Below, piece after piece: positions 61,392-64,000 of a stretch of DNA of 64,000 bases. A model generated the notes under the pieces. It had not been told where the DNA came from and ran no database searches. It saw nothing but the letters and a program-made list of their open reading frames with translations. The number at the start of each line of letters is the position of its first letter. Within the stretch, counting starts at the first letter, position 1. Source of the stretch: Hofstenia miamia (lineage: Eukaryota; Xenacoelomorpha; Acoela); assembly GCA_004352715.1 (NCBI GenBank), contig SCFE01000027.1:725112-789111 (forward strand), given 5' to 3'. The translations under genes were made by a program, and so were the position numbers.

Positions 61392-64000
61392 CGTTAAACT
61401 AATGAAAATTTAAGTTGAGATTTAAACAAATGTGTAATTTTGCTAAGTAAATGTTATGCATTCAACTGTAATCTGATTGGATGAATGGCAAGGAGATATT
61501 TTGAAAAACAGTAAATGCTTATTTCCAAAATCAATTTCACTTAATTGCGGAAAAAGTGAATGTTTTTACTACCACGCACTTGGTTACATTTTATGATCTG
61601 TAATTTGCCAGAGCTATAAACTTTCAGTTTCAAAACTAAAGCCCTCTGTTTCTAAAGTAACGGTTTGATGATCAAGATATTGTGCTTAAGAAATAATGGA
61701 AAACAATACCAACTTTAATATCCACAGAACACTATAACAAACAATGCTCTTAGTAATGATTGACGCAATTATTAAGCTGTCCAATTGCAAATTGTAGTGA
61801 TTTTATACGTTTCAATTTGAGAATTTTGGATTATTTACATGAATTTGGTAATTTTTCACTAAGTGAATTTGATTATGATTCCCAAACGACCTAAAGAAAT
61901 ACTAGACATTTTACCAAAAAACAAAATTTTATAAAAAAATTGGATCAGGTTGTGATTTCACTAATTCTTATAGTATTGCCATCATCTAATTTTCAAAAGG
62001 TTTATAAAATTTAACAAATTTTCAGTGTGAAAAAAATTAAATTTTATTACACATTTGTTTAATACGTACTGGTGAGCAATCCATTCTTGAAAATGTAAAG
62101 AAAGTATTTATTAAGCAATACATGCAAAATAAATTTTCTCATTGAATATGTTCAATAATGGAATATAACTATCAATAAAAGCATAATAAACTCTAACAGT
62201 CTTGAAAGCCATTTTCTACATTTACAAACAATTTTCTCCTGGCATATTACAAAATTTGTGAGCATATTTAAATGTAAAGTTGCGATGTGTACTAAAAACT
62301 TTTGCTGTGCCTAAAGTACTTGAAAATTGTAATTTTCTAGATACCTATTCTTCAGGCAAGTTTATGAGATCAACAACGAACTTTAACTTTCTATATGTAG
62401 ATAAATATCACAAGTATATCGAGGTTTGCGTGCCCAAAGCCAGAGTTCACTACACCAGGTCGCGATTTAAGAACGAAAATGAAAGAAGAGAAATTGTTCT
62501 ATCATATTTTGGATATTTATATTTGTTCTTAATTCTTTATAGAGCTCTTAAAATTTTCAAAAACTCCTGGGGTATTTAAGAAAATCCTAAATAATGTCAG
62601 GAGCTTCTAATGAGATTCGAATGCGTAAGCAATCATGCGATGACCTTATTATTTTTCCACTCACTTACAACAGTAAATGGAATATTTATTCCACAGATGG
62701 AATCGGGTTGAAATTTGCAAACCCGAGCCAACTTGAATCCGAAAAACCTCAAACCGATTCAAATTCGAAACAGATTTTTAGAATTTAGTTAAAATATATC
62801 AGTTGTCTTTATAACAATTAGAAAGATTTCTAATAAATGGAACACATTTGAAAAGTATTACACATGTCTTTAATCATCATTCCACAAAAGGAAAAATCAC
62901 AGTAACAATGAAAAAAGAGAATTTCACGACATAAGTTTATAGAACTGTTTCGTTAATTTAACTGTTACAATCTCTTTTGAAACTTCATTTATATGAATCC
63001 TAGTAATCATGGAGTACTGAATGTTAGTTGCAAATAAACAATTTAATGTGTAAAAACTGTATAAATTGTAATAATTTATTTTTATATAAACTTTTAGTTC
63101 AAGAAATATCTTTAGAATGTACATTTATGCAAATTTCATTTAAATATGAACTATTTTTAAATTTTTAGTAAAATTATTTTCTCAGTCCGACATTATTCGA
63201 TTCATTAGAAAGTGATTGTGCAGATTACGTCGGATCCTACAATATTTATCGAAAATGAAACAGCAGGAAAAACTCAAATATTTTTAAGAAATATTTGTCT
63301 CAGATCATATTGGCTTTTATTCTCGCATTGTTAAATGCACGCAGACAAGAGTAGATGATTAAATTCATGAACATTGTAAAGGGAATTTGTGATATTATAT
63401 GTCTCATTACCTCTAGTCAAAAAAATACTTTTTCTAAATCAGTAAGCTTTCCTAAATCCGCTTAAATTTACCCCTCTTGCAAAACATTTTGAAAAGTGCA
63501 TGTTTATATATTTAGGGTTATGTTGTAAGAAATCTGTTAATCTTCACTGTACGTTTGTTAAAAAAGCTCGTTACACTTGATTCCCATAAAGTTTTGGACA
63601 TATTGTTAAATTAGGAGTAGAGTTTCAACAATATGCAACAATTGTCGGTGAGTTAAAGTTGATGATTGATAAATTGACTGCAAATGTCAATGTCACATAG
63701 CTTTTCATCTTAGTTTGGATTAATTAGTAGCATCCTTGAGCAAGAATGCCAACAATTGAAAAGACTATGCCTTCTGTTTTCTTACAGATAATCAAATAAT
63801 CAATTTATATACAGCTTTTATAAATTCCATACAATTGATAGTTCACTATATCATTAAGCTTAAACAGCCTGGAAATTTTTGAAAAGCTCTCATAATCTTA
63901 CTTTGAGTACAACCCCTCTCCTCCTCAATGGGTTAGTTGTTGATCCCAAAGCTTTAAACTTTATATATATTTGAACACTGGAATGGACAGAATTAAAAAG
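61392..64000. other. Upstream of receptor exon 1; no gene seen
   Basis: It should hold 5'-UTR or promoter-side sequence, or an upstream intron, of the minus-strand receptor gene. No TATA or initiator element could be assigned with confidence. Frames of 99 and 64 codons at 62280-62579 and 62594-62788 show no recognisable domain. Confidence 0.5.

Noticed and set aside
62280-62788. Two consecutive plus-strand frames (99 and 64 codons) as a possible gene
   Set aside because: No recognisable domain or splice structure, and such lengths occur by chance in this window.

Overview
The window is eukaryotic, almost certainly from an invertebrate animal and most likely an arthropod. It is very AT-rich, full of (TA)n microsatellites and transposon relics, and its only host gene is an aminergic GPCR with octopamine/tyramine-type features. 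I cannot name the species, and A+T content and repeat density are judged by eye.

Host gene. Two coding exons of one receptor lie on the minus strand. Exon 1 (61095-61391) carries the start codon, TM1, TM2 and the start of TM3. Exon 2 (16466-16795) carries the rest of TM3 through TM5. Both junctions are phase 0 with consensus splice sites, and together they encode residues 1-209. Intron 1 is about 44.3 kb and fills most of the window. The exons for the third intracellular loop, TM6 and TM7 were not found in 1-16465, so they probably lie beyond the left edge. No other host gene is supported.

Mobile DNA. The best-preserved element is a 2.58 kb cut-and-paste transposon (43873-46454). It has roughly 32-bp terminal inverted repeats, an open 546-codon DDE-type transposase and repeated subterminal motifs, and it sits inside a TA microsatellite. 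Others are a 5'-truncated Penelope-like element keeping its GIY-YIG endonuclease (50040-50594), a Tc1/mariner copy with IR/DR ends (13949-15537), three further Tc1-like relics (12.0-12.5, 53.4-54.5 and 56.6-57.0 kb), two hAT relics (38674-39118 and 41605-42385), a GC-rich hAT MITE with a perfect 8-bp target duplication (19667-19879), and several smaller TIR elements and unclassified dispersed repeats.

Assembly state. Five multi-N gaps (12 to 305 Ns) all touch TA runs. Four single-N positions (37234, 43766, 47515, 53532) each border a segment that occurs twice at nearly full identity. This looks like unmerged haplotypes or contig ends rather than biology, and it affects local distances and copy counts.

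No bacterial-type operon, CRISPR array, rRNA or convincing tRNA was seen. The rest is intronic or flanking DNA without recognisable genes.
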